Notes: generated from the letters alone by a model not told the origin. Positions 17,934 through 29,080 are shown, numbered from the stretch's first letter. The stretch is DNA of 64,000 nucleotides from Pseudocitrobacter vendiensis (GCF_943590815.1 NZ_CALSBS010000005.1:62001-126000); one strand, 5' to 3'. Numbers and translations are program-made.

Positions 17934-19210
17934 TTCCCCTCCCCGATACGCGTTAATACCGACTCGACCATCGCCAGTCCCGCAGCACGTTCACGCGCCA
18001 CGGCATCATTCAGGCGTAGCACCAGTGTGGAGAGTTGGCCTAATGTGTCTGCCGCCATCGCTTCCAGGTCGCCGTTCAGCAGATGGCGAATATCCACCGC
18101 CATCTCGGGCATGCCCAGTTGCTGCATAATGCCCGCCGATTTGTGTTCATAGTTGATGGCAATTGCCGGTGTGCCGAAGTTCATGGAGATAATCGCTGAA
18201 TGCAGGCGCGTACCCACCGTCAGGTCACAGGCGCCCAGCAGTTTGCCCATTTCCAGGTCGTTGAGTTCGTCCATCACCACGTGATAGCGCGACGGGTCCT
18301 GGATGTGTTTGCGCAGGTTCAGCGCCACCATACGATCGTCTTTGTTGTAGCTGTCGATACCCGTACAGGTAGAGAGCGCCATCACCTGCCAGCCGCTGGC
18401 GATAATACGATTGACTACGCCCGCAAACGCTTTTTCGTAGGCTTCCTGCGTGGTGCCGAGGCGCTTATCAAACGGCGCCAGTTCGCGCAGCGTAATCGCG
18501 ACGGTTTTCTGCTGCTGTGCCACGTTCAGCCAGTGTTGGACGGCGTAGCTCGCGTCAAACGTCTCATCGTGGTGATCCACCAGCCAGGCGGTATCGACGC
18601 CCTTCTCCACTTTCGAGGCGTCAATGTCGCTGCGTTTCATCAGGTCAAGACTCACGGATTCACGCAGGAACAGCGCATCGCAGTGACCGAACACATAGTT
18701 TGCCATCTGGTTAAACGCGGGGGACTGGAATGGGCCAACACTATGGCCGACCATATAAATCGGTTTTTTTGCCATAAAGGTGCACAGCGCGTGCTCAAAC
18801 TGCGTCACACCATACAGATCGACAAAGAACGATCCACCGACCTGAATAATCGCATCATAGCCTGACAGCAGGCGCACAAAATCGGTAAAGCCTTGGGCAA
18901 TGGCGATATTACGCAGTTTTCCACTGTCGGTGACGCGTGAGAGCAGCACCTGGTGCTGATAGCGACGGCGCAGCACTTTCTTAACCCGCCCGACCATGCC
19001 CGGCGCATTATTGTGTGCCTTCATCTGCAAATAGAGCGGGTCGCCCATCACCGGGCGATTTAATAACCAGGAAGAACTCACCGGATAGCGGCTCATCACA
19101 TCCACTTCAGCCTCAGGCGACAGCGTGTTGATGGCATCTAAAAGCCCGCGCAGAATGGCGCTATCGCCACGGTTGCCGCAGGTGTGATTGCCAAGAATCA
19201 ATAATTTCAT
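17930..19210 (-). CDS. wcaK: Colanic acid pyruvyl transferase WcaK
   Basis: A 426-residue member of the polysaccharide pyruvyl transferase family, which places a ketal-linked pyruvate from phosphoenolpyruvate on the terminal galactose of the colanic acid repeat. The N-terminal LGNHTCGNRGDSAILRGL (residues 6-23) is the family signature, and the C-terminal GTRLHSAIISMNFGTPAIAI motif (near 341-360) is the second. It lies between wzxC (15-base gap) and wcaL (4-base overlap). Confidence 0.93.
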   Translation of the reverse strand: MKLLILGNHTCGNRGDSAILRGLLDAINTLSPEAEVDVMSRYPVSSSWLLNRPVMGDPLYLQMKAHNNAPGMVGRVKKVLRRRYQHQVLLSRVTDSGKLRNIAIAQGFTDFVRLLSGYDAIIQVGGSFFVDLYGVTQFEHALCTFMAKKPIYMVGHSVGPFQSPAFNQMANYVFGHCDALFLRESVSLDLMKRSDIDASKVEKGVDTAWLVDHHDETFDASYAVQHWLNVAQQQKTVAITLRELAPFDKRLGTTQEAYEKAFAGVVNRIIASGWQVMALSTCTGIDSYNKDDRMVALNLRKHIQDPSRYHVVMDELNDLEMGKLLGACDLTVGTRLHSAIISMNFGTPAIAINYEHKSAGIMQQLGMPEMAVDIRHLLNGDLEAMAADTLGQLSTLVLRLNDAVARERAAGLAMVESVLTRIGEGK

Positions 19211-19225
19211 AATGACCTCAAAAAA

Positions 19226-20704
19226 TTAGCCTGCGCGAAGCAGTGTTTTCATCTTCTCGTTACGGCACAGCTGACGCTTCATCTCCACCACCAACGGGTG
19301 ACGGGAGAGCACGATCATCGCCCCAAAGGCCAGTACACCCGCGGCGATTTGCACCGCCAGCAGTAGCGCCAGTGACAGTTGACCATTCAGTACCCACCCC
19401 AGGCCATAGCTCACCACGAGCGTGGGCAAAGAGAGATAAAACGGCAGCCACAGGCTGAGAATGTATTCACGGTAGCTGGAGCCCAGAATGGGTTTAATCA
19501 GCACGAAATAGCTCAGAATGGTGTTGATAATTTGCACCAGCAGGAAGCCCAGGGTGACGCCAATCGCGCCGCCCAACTGGCCGCCGACGATAATCCCCGG
19601 GATAAACAAGCAGGTTTTAAAAACATTGAATTTAAAACTGATATCGACGCGCGCTTTCGCCATCAGCAGCGAACCAATCGGATTACCGACCGAACGTAGC
19701 AGCCCGACCACACACAACAGTTGCAGCACCGGAATGATGCTCACCCATTTCTCACCAAAAACCAGCGGCACAACGTTGTTGCTCACCACCATCAGCCCGA
19801 GCAGCGCCGGGAAGTTGATAATGCCGACCACGGAAAGCAGCTTGTAGAAGTTCACGCGCAGTTTGGCCGTGTCGTCCTGGATTTTGGCAAACGCCGGGAA
19901 CAGCACGCGGGTGATAATCGGGTTCAGCTTCATGGGCGGTACCACCGCCACGTTATAGGCCAGGTTGTAGCCACCCGCGACGCTCGCCCCCAGAATACGC
20001 GCCAGCACCAGCGTCGAGAGGTTAGTATTCACGTAGTTGATGACACTATCCGCCGTCAGCCAGGCCCCGAAACGCAGGTTAGACGACACGCTCGCCAGCG
20101 AAAAATGCAGCCCGGGGCGATAGATTTTGCGGCCAAAATAGCCAAACAGCAGCGTGCGCACCGCGCTGTTCACCAGATATCCCAGAATTGCGGTCATCGC
20201 CAGCGGCCAGAAATGCGCCGACACCACGGTAAACGTAAAGCCTGCCAGAACCGAACTGGTTTCGATCAGGCCAATCTTGTTAAATTCCAGCTCTTTTTGC
20301 ATCAGCGCGCGGAACTGTTGCCCATGGGGGATCACAATAAATGCCAGCGATAAGGTCTGAATCAGCGGCTGTAAATCCGCGTTATGCAGCACGCTGGCAA
20401 TCGCCCCGCTCAGGGCAAACATTGCCACGCACACCACCACGCCCAGCCCGACGTTCAGCCAGTACAGAGTGGTCAGTTCGAGTTGGCTTATCTCTTTGCG
20501 CTGAATGATCGAGTTCGCGATACCGAAATCAGACAGCGTATCCGCCAGGGCGATAATCACCAGCGAAACGGTCAACAGACCGAACTGGTGGTTATCGATG
20601 ATGCGCGCCAGCACCGTCATCTGCACCAGCCCCAGGCCGATGATGATGACCGTTGCCATTGCCGACCACTTCGCGCCGCTGATGGTTTTTTCTCTCAGGC
20701 TCAT
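19226..20704 (-). CDS. wzxC: Colanic acid flippase WzxC
   Basis: A 492-residue membrane protein of the MOP superfamily (MviN/PST type) with about 14 hydrophobic segments, starting with SAMATVIIIGLGLVQMTVLA near residues 14-33. It carries the undecaprenyl-linked colanic acid repeat to the periplasm. The gene lies nine bases after wcaJ. It is not related closely to the O-antigen Wzx at 11315-12547, whose base composition is much more AT-rich. Confidence 0.94.
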   Translation of the reverse strand: MSLREKTISGAKWSAMATVIIIGLGLVQMTVLARIIDNHQFGLLTVSLVIIALADTLSDFGIANSIIQRKEISQLELTTLYWLNVGLGVVVCVAMFALSGAIASVLHNADLQPLIQTLSLAFIVIPHGQQFRALMQKELEFNKIGLIETSSVLAGFTFTVVSAHFWPLAMTAILGYLVNSAVRTLLFGYFGRKIYRPGLHFSLASVSSNLRFGAWLTADSVINYVNTNLSTLVLARILGASVAGGYNLAYNVAVVPPMKLNPIITRVLFPAFAKIQDDTAKLRVNFYKLLSVVGIINFPALLGLMVVSNNVVPLVFGEKWVSIIPVLQLLCVVGLLRSVGNPIGSLLMAKARVDISFKFNVFKTCLFIPGIIVGGQLGGAIGVTLGFLLVQIINTILSYFVLIKPILGSSYREYILSLWLPFYLSLPTLVVSYGLGWVLNGQLSLALLLAVQIAAGVLAFGAMIVLSRHPLVVEMKRQLCRNEKMKTLLRAG

Positions 20705-20713
20705 ACCCGTTCC

Positions 20714-22108
20714 TCAATACGCCGTTTTACTGACGAAGCCTTTAAACACCGTCAGGAAAACAATTTTGATATCGAACCACAGGCTCCACTCGCGAATGTA
20801 TTCCAGGTCGAACTCGACACGTTTTTCCATTTTTTCCAGCGTGTCCGTTTCACCGCGCCAGCCATTGATTTGCGCCCAACCGGTAATGCCAGGCTTCACT
20901 TTGTGGCGCAGCATGTAACCTTCAATCAACTGACGATACTGTTCGTTATGCGCCACCGCATGAGGACGCGGGCCGACAATCGACATGCCGCCGGTCAACA
21001 CATTGATAAACTGCGGCAGTTCATCGAGCGAGGTGCGGCGCAGGAAGTTGCCAACGGGCGTGACGCGCGGGTCGTTCTGTGTCGCCTGAGTGACCACCGC
21101 GTCGTTTTCCATCACTTTCATGGAGCGGAATTTCCACACTTTGATAGGCTTTCCGTCCATACCGTAACGGGTCTGACGGAAAATGACCGGCCCGGCGGAG
21201 GTGAGTTTCACCGCCAGGGCGATGCAGCACAGTGCAGGCGAGATCAGCAGCAGAATCATGCTGGCGAGCACAATATCTTCCAGCCGTTTGATAATGCGGT
21301 TCACGCCAGACAGCGGCGTGTCGTACAGCGGCACGACCGGTACGCCGTTCACCTCTTCAATTCGTGAGTGAAGAATGTTGAAGGTAAAGACATCGGGGAT
21401 GATCAGCACCGAGCAGGTGGTGTCCGCCAGTTCGCGCATCAGTTTTTTGATCAGGCCCTCTTCCTGCATCGACATCGCGATATAGACGTTGTGAATTTTG
21501 CCCGCGCGCGCGTCATCCAGCAGTTGTTGAATATTGCCCGCCCAATCGGCGCTGACGCCGCCAGGTTTGGCGTCATGATAGGTCCCCACCACTTCATAAC
21601 CCAGCCACGGCTGATTACGGAAGCTCTCCAGCAGCGCCTGCCCCTGCGCGAGATCGCCCGCCACCGCGACGTAGCGTTTGTTATAGCCGTGATTACGCAG
21701 CACGCCCGCGCCATAGCGAATAAACGCCCGGCTGGCCAACATGCCGCAGGTGGTCAGTAAGTACCAGCTTAGCCAGACGCTGATGTTGGTGCTGAAATCA
21801 TCATCAAACGCCAGCAGCCCGGCGCTGAACACCAGGCTCAGGGTCCAGTTCTGCAACAACAGCAGCAGTTCGGTGGTAATGCGCACGCCGCGCCACGAAC
21901 GATAGAAATCGGTGATCCCACCGATCATCTGGAACACCACCAACGTCACCAGCGCCATCAGCAGATGGAGATATAAAAACGGCAGCGCCGCGGCTTTGCA
22001 CACTACCCACAGCCCGCCGAGCATAATGGTGATATCCGAAAAACGCTGCACCATTGAGATTAACGATGCATTCGTTTTGGCTCGCTCGCGCTTTTTTAGA
22101 GTCGTCAT
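20714..22108 (-). CDS. wcaJ: Undecaprenyl-phosphate glucose phosphotransferase WcaJ
   Basis: Starts colanic acid synthesis by moving glucose 1-phosphate from UDP-glucose to undecaprenyl phosphate at the inner membrane. The N-terminal part has four hydrophobic segments, then a soluble region, a further hydrophobic segment (near 280-300), and the C-terminal sugar transferase domain with [20 protein letters not shown] and GPRPHAV motifs. I chose the start ending at 22108, giving 464 residues as in E. coli. The 25 codons upstream of it lie in the palindromic repeat at 22133-22242 and are not protein-like. Confidence 0.94.
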   Translation of the reverse strand: MTTLKKRERAKTNASLISMVQRFSDITIMLGGLWVVCKAAALPFLYLHLLMALVTLVVFQMIGGITDFYRSWRGVRITTELLLLLQNWTLSLVFSAGLLAFDDDFSTNISVWLSWYLLTTCGMLASRAFIRYGAGVLRNHGYNKRYVAVAGDLAQGQALLESFRNQPWLGYEVVGTYHDAKPGGVSADWAGNIQQLLDDARAGKIHNVYIAMSMQEEGLIKKLMRELADTTCSVLIIPDVFTFNILHSRIEEVNGVPVVPLYDTPLSGVNRIIKRLEDIVLASMILLLISPALCCIALAVKLTSAGPVIFRQTRYGMDGKPIKVWKFRSMKVMENDAVVTQATQNDPRVTPVGNFLRRTSLDELPQFINVLTGGMSIVGPRPHAVAHNEQYRQLIEGYMLRHKVKPGITGWAQINGWRGETDTLEKMEKRVEFDLEYIREWSLWFDIKIVFLTVFKGFVSKTAY

Positions 22109-22132
22109 CGTTGTTCCTTTTTCATATGCCGT

Positions 22133-22242
22133 CACCCTCACCCTAACCCTCTCCCTGAGGGAGAGGGGACAGATCGTGCCCATACGTAAACATCTGCGCG
22201 GGTTTTCACCCTCTCCCTCAGGGAGAGGGCCGGGGTGAGGGG
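22133..22242. repeat. GC-rich palindromic repeat pair between cpsG and wcaJ
   Basis: Two inverted units of the type ccctcaccctaaccctctcc, each followed by its own short hairpin (ctccctgagggag and ctccctcagggag), enclose a core that includes gcgcgggtttt. The whole forms a large stem-loop in the transcript between the cpsG stop and the wcaJ start. It belongs to the same family as 34214-34302 and 41701-41806. Confidence 0.85.
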
Positions 22243-22246
22243 GCCC

Positions 22247-23617
22247 TTACTGCTTAAGCAGCGCCAGAATATCCTGCGTTCGCGCGTGCATCAGCGTAGT
22301 GTCGCCGCGCGATTCCACGTTCAAACGCACCACCGGTTCGGTGTTCGACGAACGCAGGTTGAAGCGCCAGTCGGCAAACGCCAGGCTGATGCCGTCGGTG
22401 CGGTCAATTTCCAGCGCCTCGTCAGCAAAATGCTGTTCAACGCGGGCAATCGCCGTGGCAGGTTCCGCCAGTTTGCTGTTGATCTCCCCACTCGCCGGGA
22501 ACGCCGCCATGCGTTCACGCACCAGTTCGCCCAGCGTTTTTGCTTTCAGGCACAGCAGTTCGCTTACCAGCAGCCACGGGATCATCCCGCTGTCGCAGTA
22601 GGCAAAATCACGGAAGTAGTGATGAGCGCTCATTTCGCCGCCGTAGATGGCGTCGTCTTTACGCATGCGTTCTTTGATAAAGGCGTGCCCGGTTTTCGAC
22701 ATCACCGGCGTGCCGCCTGCCGCCGTTACCACATCTACCGTGTTCCAGGAGAGACGCGGGTCGTGGATAATTTTTGCGCCCGGATTTTTCTCAAGGAACG
22801 CTTCCGCCAGCAGACCGACAATGTAGTAACCCTCGATAAACTGCCCGGTCTCATCGAACAGGAAGCAACGGTCGAAATCGCCGTCAAAGGCGATACCCAT
22901 ATCCGCGCCGTGTTCAATTACCGCGTTGCGGGTGTCATCGCGGCATTCAGGTAACAGCGGGTTAGGAATACCGTTGGGGAAATTGCCATCCGGGGTGTTG
23001 TGCACTTTAATCAGCGTCACCGGGACGTTCAGTGCTTTAAAGCGCGCTTCCAGGGCATCAATAACCGGGCCTGCCGCGCCGTTGCCAGCGTTCACCACCA
23101 GCTTGAGCGGCGTCAGGTTTTTAACGTTGATGTACTGCAACAGGTGATCAATGTAAGCATCGCGCAGGTCAATTTTCTGATAGCTGCCGCGCTGACTATC
23201 ATTCACCGGCGGGAAGTCGTTGGCTTCCGCCAGTCGCTGCACATCGCGCAGCCCGGTATCACCGCTGATTGGGCGCGCGCCTTCGCGCACCAGCTTCATG
23301 CCGTTGTAATCCATCGGATTATGGCTGGCGGTGACTTCGATACCGCCGTCAATGCCAAGATGGAAGGTCGCAAAGTAGATCTCTTCAGTGCCGGAAAGGC
23401 CGATATCGAGCACATCGACGCCGGCATCGCGCAGACCGCGCGCCAGCGCCAGTTTCAGCGCTTCGCTGGTCAGACGCACATCGCCGCCCAGCACAATAGT
23501 TTTGGGTTGCAGAAACTCGCCGTAGGCGCGGCCAATACGCCACGCAATATCTTCATTTAGCTCTTCGCCTAATTTGCCGCGAATGTCATAGGCTTTAAAA
23601 CAGGTTAACGTTTTCAT
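22247..23617 (-). CDS. cpsG: Phosphomannomutase CpsG (ManB)
   Basis: Interconverts mannose 6-phosphate and mannose 1-phosphate for GDP-mannose and GDP-fucose synthesis. It has 456 residues, as in E. coli. Motifs visible are the phosphoserine loop [12 protein letters not shown] with Ser98, the magnesium site DGDFDR (near 243-248) and the sugar-binding GGEMSAHH (near 324-331). It follows cpsB after a 107-base gap holding a REP element and is followed by the repeat at 22133-22242. Confidence 0.95.
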   Translation of the reverse strand: MKTLTCFKAYDIRGKLGEELNEDIAWRIGRAYGEFLQPKTIVLGGDVRLTSEALKLALARGLRDAGVDVLDIGLSGTEEIYFATFHLGIDGGIEVTASHNPMDYNGMKLVREGARPISGDTGLRDVQRLAEANDFPPVNDSQRGSYQKIDLRDAYIDHLLQYINVKNLTPLKLVVNAGNGAAGPVIDALEARFKALNVPVTLIKVHNTPDGNFPNGIPNPLLPECRDDTRNAVIEHGADMGIAFDGDFDRCFLFDETGQFIEGYYIVGLLAEAFLEKNPGAKIIHDPRLSWNTVDVVTAAGGTPVMSKTGHAFIKERMRKDDAIYGGEMSAHHYFRDFAYCDSGMIPWLLVSELLCLKAKTLGELVRERMAAFPASGEINSKLAEPATAIARVEQHFADEALEIDRTDGISLAFADWRFNLRSSNTEPVVRLNVESRGDTTLMHARTQDILALLKQ

Positions 23618-23684
23618 GTTTTTACCTTTCTTCAGGCAACAGTTGGCCCTGACCAGTGACGGTCATTATTTTCAGTATCGTGAG

Positions 23685-23713
23685 TTGCCGGATGTCGCTG
23701 CGCTTATCCGGCC
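23685..23713. repeat. REP element between cpsB and cpsG
   Basis: The sequence ttgccggatg, nine bases, then cttatccggcc forms the imperfect palindrome of enteric REP units. It sits in the only sizeable gap within the cps part of the operon, where it may affect mRNA decay. Confidence 0.75.
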
Positions 23714-23724
23714 ATCAAATCGCA

Positions 23725-25161
23725 CTACACGCGCCCGTAGCGGTCCGCGAAGCGCACCACATCATCCTCTTCCAGATAGGAACCGGAGCGGACTTCAATT
23801 AAATCGAGCGGGATCTTGCCGGGATTCTCAAGGCTGTGTGTCGCGCCGAGCGGAATATAGATGGATTCATTTTCACCCAGCAGCTTGATCTCATCGTTGA
23901 TGGTGACTTTGGCGGTGCCCGCCACCACAATCCAGTGTTCTGCCCGGTGGTGATGCATTTGCAGTGAAAGCCCCTCGCCCGGTTTCACGGTGATCCGCTT
24001 CACCTGATAGCGATCGCCGGAGTCAATCGAGTCATATTTTCCCCACGGGCGATACACTTCGCGATGAATATGATGCTCATGACGACCATCGGCTTTAATC
24101 TGCTCGACGACTTTTTTGACATCCTGCACCGCGCTGCGATCGGCGATCAGAACCGCGTCTTTGGTTTGCACCACCACCAAATCCTTTACACCTACGGTCG
24201 TCACCAGGCCGGATTCGGCGTATACATAGCTGTTTTCGGTTTTGTGGCTGATCACGTCGCCGTGATGCACGTTGCCTTCCGGCGTGTGGTTGCTGATTTC
24301 CCACAGTGAGGACCAGGAACCCACGTCGCTCCAGCCCGCATCCATCGGCACCACGACCGCATCGGCGGTCTGTTCCATCACCGCGTAATCGACAGACTCT
24401 TCCGGACAGGCCAGAAACGCCGCTTCATCAACACGGATAAAATCGAGATCCGGGTCAGTGACGTTCATCGCCTTTTCGCACGCCTCGAGAATATCCGGGC
24501 GGTATTTTTTCAGCTCTTCAAGGAAGCGCCCGGCGCGGAACAGGAACATGCCGCTGTTCCAGTAATATTCGCCGCTGGAGACATACGCCTGGGCGGTATC
24601 AAGATCCGGCTTTTCGACAAACTGGGCAACATCGAAGGCCACCGCATCTTTTTCACCAGGGCTGATATCACCGCGGCGAATGTAACCGTAACCGGTTTCC
24701 GGCAGATCGGGCACGATACCAAACGTGACCAGCTTTCCGCTCTCTGCATACGGCGTCGCATTGCGCACCGCTTCCCGGAACGCGTCTTCATTCTGAATCA
24801 CGTGGTCGGCTGCCAGCACCAGCATCAACGGATCGCAGCCGGTATCCCGACGCACTGCCGCCAGCGCGGCAAGGGCAATGGCAGGTGCGGTATTGCGACC
24901 AGCAGGTTCGAGAATAATGTTCTCGGTCAGTTTATTCATCTGGCGCAATTGCTCAGCCACGATAAAGCGGTGCTGCTCATTGCAGATAACTACCGGACTT
25001 TCACACTCCACGCCGTGCAGGCGGTTAATCGTCGCCTGCAACATGGTCAGCTCGCCTTTCAGACACAGGAACTGTTTGGGATAAAGCACTCGGGACAGCG
25101 GCCACAAACGGCTGCCGGAGCCACCGGCCATCACTACCGGAAAAAGTGTTGATTGACTCAT
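23725..25161 (-). CDS. cpsB: Mannose-1-phosphate guanylyltransferase CpsB (ManC)
   Basis: Makes GDP-mannose from mannose 1-phosphate and GTP in the cytoplasm. It has 478 residues. The N-terminal nucleotidyltransferase domain shows [15 protein letters not shown] (residues 10-24) and the C-terminal cupin domain shows the metal-binding [14 protein letters not shown] (near 405-418), the typical fused form. It starts three bases after the wcaI stop and supplies Gmd with substrate. Confidence 0.95.
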   Translation of the reverse strand: MSQSTLFPVVMAGGSGSRLWPLSRVLYPKQFLCLKGELTMLQATINRLHGVECESPVVICNEQHRFIVAEQLRQMNKLTENIILEPAGRNTAPAIALAALAAVRRDTGCDPLMLVLAADHVIQNEDAFREAVRNATPYAESGKLVTFGIVPDLPETGYGYIRRGDISPGEKDAVAFDVAQFVEKPDLDTAQAYVSSGEYYWNSGMFLFRAGRFLEELKKYRPDILEACEKAMNVTDPDLDFIRVDEAAFLACPEESVDYAVMEQTADAVVVPMDAGWSDVGSWSSLWEISNHTPEGNVHHGDVISHKTENSYVYAESGLVTTVGVKDLVVVQTKDAVLIADRSAVQDVKKVVEQIKADGRHEHHIHREVYRPWGKYDSIDSGDRYQVKRITVKPGEGLSLQMHHHRAEHWIVVAGTAKVTINDEIKLLGENESIYIPLGATHSLENPGKIPLDLIEVRSGSYLEEDDVVRFADRYGRV

Positions 25162-25164
25162 TGT

Positions 25165-26388
25165 TTAACCCCGAATATCAGCTATAAATTGGCTCAGCAC
25201 GTTCTCTTTTTCGAGCGTGCGTTCCGCGTAGGCCAGCGCCTGCGCATTGCGTTTCGGCATCAATAGTGCCTGTTCAATACCATCCATTAACGCCGAAACC
25301 GATTCCGGCTCGACGCAAACGGCGATCCCCGGCTCAGTCAGGCACAACTGCCCCAGCTCGGTTTCAGCTTCAGCGGTGATCACCGCATTACCGCCCACCG
25401 CCAGAATATTGGTCAGTTTGGATGGCAGTACCGCATCCGCCGCGCCGCGTTTTTGAATCACCAGATGGCAGTCGGCCATCGAGAGCAGTGCAGGCAGTGC
25501 GTCGTAAGATTGCAGCGGGAAGAAGCGGACATTATCCAGACCTCGTTCCAGCGCCAGTTTTTCCAGCCGCGCTTTGCCGCCGCCCTGGCCGACAATCACA
25601 AACAGCCACGGTTTGTCACGCAGCAAGGCAGCAGCTTCAATCACGCTTTCCAGCCCCTGCTTCTCGCCGATATTGCCGGAATAAAGAATCAGTTTGCGGT
25701 CGGCTGGCAAGCCAAGCTGCTCACGCAACACCGCCACGTGTGTACTGTTTACCTCGCGGAAGCGTTCCACTTCCGACCAGTTCGGGAAGAAAATCACCTT
25801 CTCTTCCGGCACGCCCTTCTCGCAGGCTTTATTCATCATTGAGCGCGAGATGGTCGAGACGTTATCCACGTTATGCAGGCCGCTGCGCTCAAAGGCACTG
25901 GCGAGCTTCGCCACTTTGCCCGGTTTACCCTTGCCCGCCATCCCCAGGCCAAGCATCGCGTCGACTTCATAATCCTGAATATGCAGTAAAGTGCGTGCGC
26001 CGGAGAGTTTGGCCAGCAGGCGCATCCCCGGTGTGCAAAACAGCGTGGGCACCACACCAATGATGCGATCCGGCTTCCAGCGGCGCTGGGCCAGCAGCGG
26101 GAAAAAGCTGCTGACGGCAAAGCTGGCCAGATGAATCAGGCGCTTCAGCGTGGAGGGCTGCTTAGGGACATACAGCGGGCAGCGCCAGACCGTCGCGGCG
26201 CCCTCTTCCCGGCGATAGCGCCAGGCGGAGTAGTGCTCGCCCACCTGCCACTGCGGGTAGTACGGCGGCGCGGTGATCACCCGGACGTCGTGCCCCTGAC
26301 TTGCCATCCACTCGACCATTTCGCCAGTGTATTTGCCGATCCCGGTCAGCTCCGGAGAATAGTTAATGCCGTAGACCAGTATTTTCAT
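25165..26388 (-). CDS. wcaI: Colanic acid glycosyltransferase WcaI
   Basis: A 407-residue GT4 family enzyme (MKILVYGINYSPELTGIGKY at the start, LYSGNIGEKQGLESVIEA donor motif near 230-247) thought to add the first fucose to the lipid-linked glucose of colanic acid. I start it at the ATG ending at 26388 to match the E. coli protein; a second ATG nine bases upstream would add MKR. Both the start codon and the AAGGA ribosome site lie inside an ERIC element (26386-26512), so its translation signals are supplied by a repeat. This is unusual for this operon. Confidence 0.92.
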   Translation of the reverse strand: MKILVYGINYSPELTGIGKYTGEMVEWMASQGHDVRVITAPPYYPQWQVGEHYSAWRYRREEGAATVWRCPLYVPKQPSTLKRLIHLASFAVSSFFPLLAQRRWKPDRIIGVVPTLFCTPGMRLLAKLSGARTLLHIQDYEVDAMLGLGMAGKGKPGKVAKLASAFERSGLHNVDNVSTISRSMMNKACEKGVPEEKVIFFPNWSEVERFREVNSTHVAVLREQLGLPADRKLILYSGNIGEKQGLESVIEAAALLRDKPWLFVIVGQGGGKARLEKLALERGLDNVRFFPLQSYDALPALLSMADCHLVIQKRGAADAVLPSKLTNILAVGGNAVITAEAETELGQLCLTEPGIAVCVEPESVSALMDGIEQALLMPKRNAQALAYAERTLEKENVLSQFIADIRG

Positions 26389-26512
26389 ACGCTTCATCCT
26401 TCAAGTTGCCTCTGCGTTGTCTGCGCTCATTCACCCCAGTCACGTACTTATGTACGCTCCTGGGGATTCACTCGCTTGCCGCCTTGATGCAACTCGAATG
26501 ATTTTGTGTATA
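26386..26512 (-). repeat. ERIC (IRU) element across the wcaH-wcaI junction
   Basis: A full 127-bp enterobacterial repetitive intergenic consensus. Reading the minus strand it begins TATACACAAAATCATTCGAG and ends AACTTGAAGGATGAAGCG then TATG. The central hairpin gtgaatccccaggagc/gtgactggggtga is at about 26430-26475. It contains the last 20 codons and stop of wcaH and the ribosome site and start codon of wcaI. Confidence 0.93.
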
Positions 26513-26987
26513 GCCCTGGCACCTCAGCCCGCTTCTCATCAAGGAAGTAGGCACGACTGTTGGCATGCACATTGTCCGTTGCCAGCAGCGCCGACGGCGT
26601 CAGCCAGCGGTAGTCGTTATGTTGCTCATCCGGGAGCGTCAGGTCGCTTGCTTCCACGCGCAGGCGGAAACCCAGCACGATGTAATGGGTAGAGAAATCC
26701 GCGCCGGAGAAGTTATCGTCATAGAAATGCTGCCAGACGCCGTAGAACTGGCCTGCCGATATCGGCAGGCTCAGACCCAGCTCCGCCTGCGTTAAGCGGA
26801 CGAAAGCGTCAGCAAGCGTTTCATCTTTCTGCACACGACCGCCAGGAACAAACCAGAACCCCTGCGCCGGGCGGTTGGTGCGTTTGCCAAGCAGATATTC
26901 GCCCCGTGCGTTCTCCACAATCAAATCGATGGAGATAAGCGGCGTCGAACGCACTACGGTGGCAAAATCCTGCGTGCTCAGAAACAT
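26448..26987 (-). CDS. wcaH: GDP-mannose mannosyl hydrolase WcaH (Gmm), extended
   Basis: A Nudix-fold enzyme that hydrolyses GDP-mannose (and GDP-glucose) to the sugar and GDP, perhaps to balance GDP-mannose and GDP-fucose pools. The degenerate Nudix box with [20 protein letters not shown] (residues 49-68) is typical of this subfamily. The E. coli protein ends close to the VPGL at residues 156-159. Here the frame runs 20 residues further (160-179) into the ERIC element, giving 179 in all. The extension has no counterpart in the E. coli protein. The start is three bases after the fcl stop. Confidence 0.9.
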   Translation of the reverse strand: MFLSTQDFATVVRSTPLISIDLIVENARGEYLLGKRTNRPAQGFWFVPGGRVQKDETLADAFVRLTQAELGLSLPISAGQFYGVWQHFYDDNFSGADFSTHYIVLGFRLRVEASDLTLPDEQHNDYRWLTPSALLATDNVHANSRAYFLDEKRAEVPGLYTKSFELHQGGKRVNPQERT

Positions 26988-26990
26988 CGG

Positions 26991-27956
26991 TTACCCCCGA
27001 AAACGCTGCTGGTTTTGCAGAAACCACTGGTAAGTACTGGCAAGTCCTGCTTCCAGAGTGATTTCGTGATACCAGCCCAGCTGATGCAGGCGGGAAACGT
27101 CGAGCAGCTTGCGCGGCGTGCCATCCGGTTTCGACGCATCAAAAACCACGCGCCCCTTGAAGCCCACCACTTTCGCCAGCGTCTGCGCCAGTTCACGAAT
27201 AGTGCAGTCGATACCGGTGCCGACGTTGATGTGCGAGAGCATCGGCTGGGTATTTTCCTGCCACACGTCGCGGTCCAGCTCCATCACGTGGATGCTGGCC
27301 GCCGCCATGTCGTCCACGTGGAGGAACTCACGCATCGGCGTGCCGCTGCCCCACACCACCACGTCAGGCGCATTCTGCTGGGCGGCATCATGAAAGCGAC
27401 GCAGCAACGCGGGAATGACGTGCGAATTGCTTGGGTGGAAGTTATCGTTCGGCCCGTATAGGTTAGTCGGCATCACTGAACGATAGTCGCGGCCGTGCTG
27501 GCGGTTATAGGATTCACACAGCTTGATGCCGGCAATTTTGGCAATGGCATACGGCTCATTGGTCGCTTCCAGCGTGCCCTGCAACAGCTCGCTTTCAGCC
27601 ATTGGCTGCTTCGCCAGTTTCGGATAAATGCAGGATGAGCCGAGGAACAGCAGCTTATTCACGTTATGCACATGTGCGGCGTGAATGATGTTGCTTTCAA
27701 TCATCATGTTTTCGTAGATGAAATCGGCGGGAAAGGTATTGTTCGCCACAATACCGCCCACTTTTGCTGCCGCCAGATAAACCTGGTCAATCTGCTCGGT
27801 GGCAAAGAATTCATTCACCGCACGACTATCAAGCAGGTTGAGCTCATCGCGAGTACGCAGAATCAGATCCACGTTTTCTCGTTGCTCAAGCTGGCGGACA
27901 ATGGCAGAACCGACCATTCCCCGGTGGCCCGCCACAAAAATACGTTGTCTGGTCAT
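26991..27956 (-). CDS. fcl: GDP-L-fucose synthase (Fcl, WcaG)
   Basis: Epimerises and reduces GDP-4-keto-6-deoxy-mannose to GDP-L-fucose with NADPH. The 321 residues form a short-chain dehydrogenase fold with [16 protein letters not shown] at the N-terminus (residues 8-23) and the catalytic YxxxK in PYAIAKIAG (near 135-143). It starts two bases after the gmd stop and works directly on the Gmd product. Confidence 0.96.
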   Translation of the reverse strand: MTRQRIFVAGHRGMVGSAIVRQLEQRENVDLILRTRDELNLLDSRAVNEFFATEQIDQVYLAAAKVGGIVANNTFPADFIYENMMIESNIIHAAHVHNVNKLLFLGSSCIYPKLAKQPMAESELLQGTLEATNEPYAIAKIAGIKLCESYNRQHGRDYRSVMPTNLYGPNDNFHPSNSHVIPALLRRFHDAAQQNAPDVVVWGSGTPMREFLHVDDMAAASIHVMELDRDVWQENTQPMLSHINVGTGIDCTIRELAQTLAKVVGFKGRVVFDASKPDGTPRKLLDVSRLHQLGWYHEITLEAGLASTYQWFLQNQQRFRG

Positions 27957-27958
27957 AC

Positions 27959-29080
27959 TCAGGACTCCAGCGCGATCGCCACATCGTAGCCGTGGGATTT
28001 GAGCAGAGAGTGTTTCTTCGCCGCTTCAAGGTCTTTGGCCACCATTTCAGAAACCATTTCCTGAAGAGTGGTTTCTGGTTTCCAGCCAAGAGTTTCGTGC
28101 GCTTTGGTCGGGTCACCCAGCAGGGTTTCCACCTCTGCAGGACGGAAATAGCGCGGATCAACGGCAATGATGATATCGCCTGGTTTCACGCCTGGCGCAT
28201 CATGGCCGGTTACGGAAACCACAATGCCCTTCTCTTCCACACCGGTGCCCTCAAAACGCAGCTTAATACCCAGTTGCGCGGCGGCCATTTCGACGAACTG
28301 ACGCACGGAGTACTGCACACCGGTGGCAATCACGAAATCTTCCGGCTTGTCCTGTTGCAGCATCATCCACTGCATTTTCACGTAGTCTTTCGCGTGGCCC
28401 CAGTCACGCAGGGAATCCATGTTGCCGAGGTACAGGCAGGACTCCAGGCCCTGAGCGATGTTGGCAATCGCGCGGGTAATTTTGCGGGTGACGAAGGTTT
28501 CGCCACGACGCGGGGATTCATGGTTGAACAGAATGCCGTTGCAGGCATACATGCCGTAGGATTCCCGGTAGTTGACGGTGATCCAGTAGGCGTACAGTTT
28601 CGCGACCGCATACGGGGAGCGCGGATAGAACGGCGTGGTCTCTTTCTGTGGAATTTCCTGTACCAGGCCATACAACTCAGAGGTGGACGCCTGATAGAAA
28701 CGGGTTTTCTTTTCCAGACCGAGGAAGCGAATGGCTTCCAGCAGACGCAGGGTGCCCATGGCATCCACATCGGCGGTGTATTCCGGAGATTCAAACGAAA
28801 CGGCTACGTGACTCATCGCGCCCAGGTTGTACACTTCGTCCGGCTGCACTTCTTGCAGGATACGGGTCAGGTTGGAGCTGTCGGTCAGGTCGCCGTAATG
28901 CAGATGGAATTTCGGGTTGCTGGTGTGCGGATCCTGGTAGATATGGTCAACGCGTTCCGTGTTAAAAGAGGAAGCGCGGCGCTTAATGCCATGCACTTCG
29001 TAGCCTTTTTCCAGCAGAAGCTCTGCCAGGTAAGAACCATCCTGACCGGTTACGCCGGTGATGAGAGCGACTTTTGACAT
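27959..29080 (-). CDS. gmd: GDP-mannose 4,6-dehydratase
   Basis: Converts GDP-mannose to GDP-4-keto-6-deoxy-mannose, the committed step to GDP-fucose. It has 373 residues with the NADP motif [20 protein letters not shown] (residues 7-26), GDLTDSSNL (near 64-72) and the catalytic [12 protein letters not shown] (YxxxK, near 155-166). It lies 27 bases after wcaF and just before fcl in the operon. Confidence 0.97.
   Translation of the reverse strand: MSKVALITGVTGQDGSYLAELLLEKGYEVHGIKRRASSFNTERVDHIYQDPHTSNPKFHLHYGDLTDSSNLTRILQEVQPDEVYNLGAMSHVAVSFESPEYTADVDAMGTLRLLEAIRFLGLEKKTRFYQASTSELYGLVQEIPQKETTPFYPRSPYAVAKLYAYWITVNYRESYGMYACNGILFNHESPRRGETFVTRKITRAIANIAQGLESCLYLGNMDSLRDWGHAKDYVKMQWMMLQQDKPEDFVIATGVQYSVRQFVEMAAAQLGIKLRFEGTGVEEKGIVVSVTGHDAPGVKPGDIIIAVDPRYFRPAEVETLLGDPTKAHETLGWKPETTLQEMVSEMVAKDLEAAKKHSLLKSHGYDVAIALES

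Noticed and set aside
22109-22183. A 25-residue N-terminal extension of WcaJ.
   Set aside because: It also translates the palindromic repeat; the known protein begins at the ATG ending at 22108.
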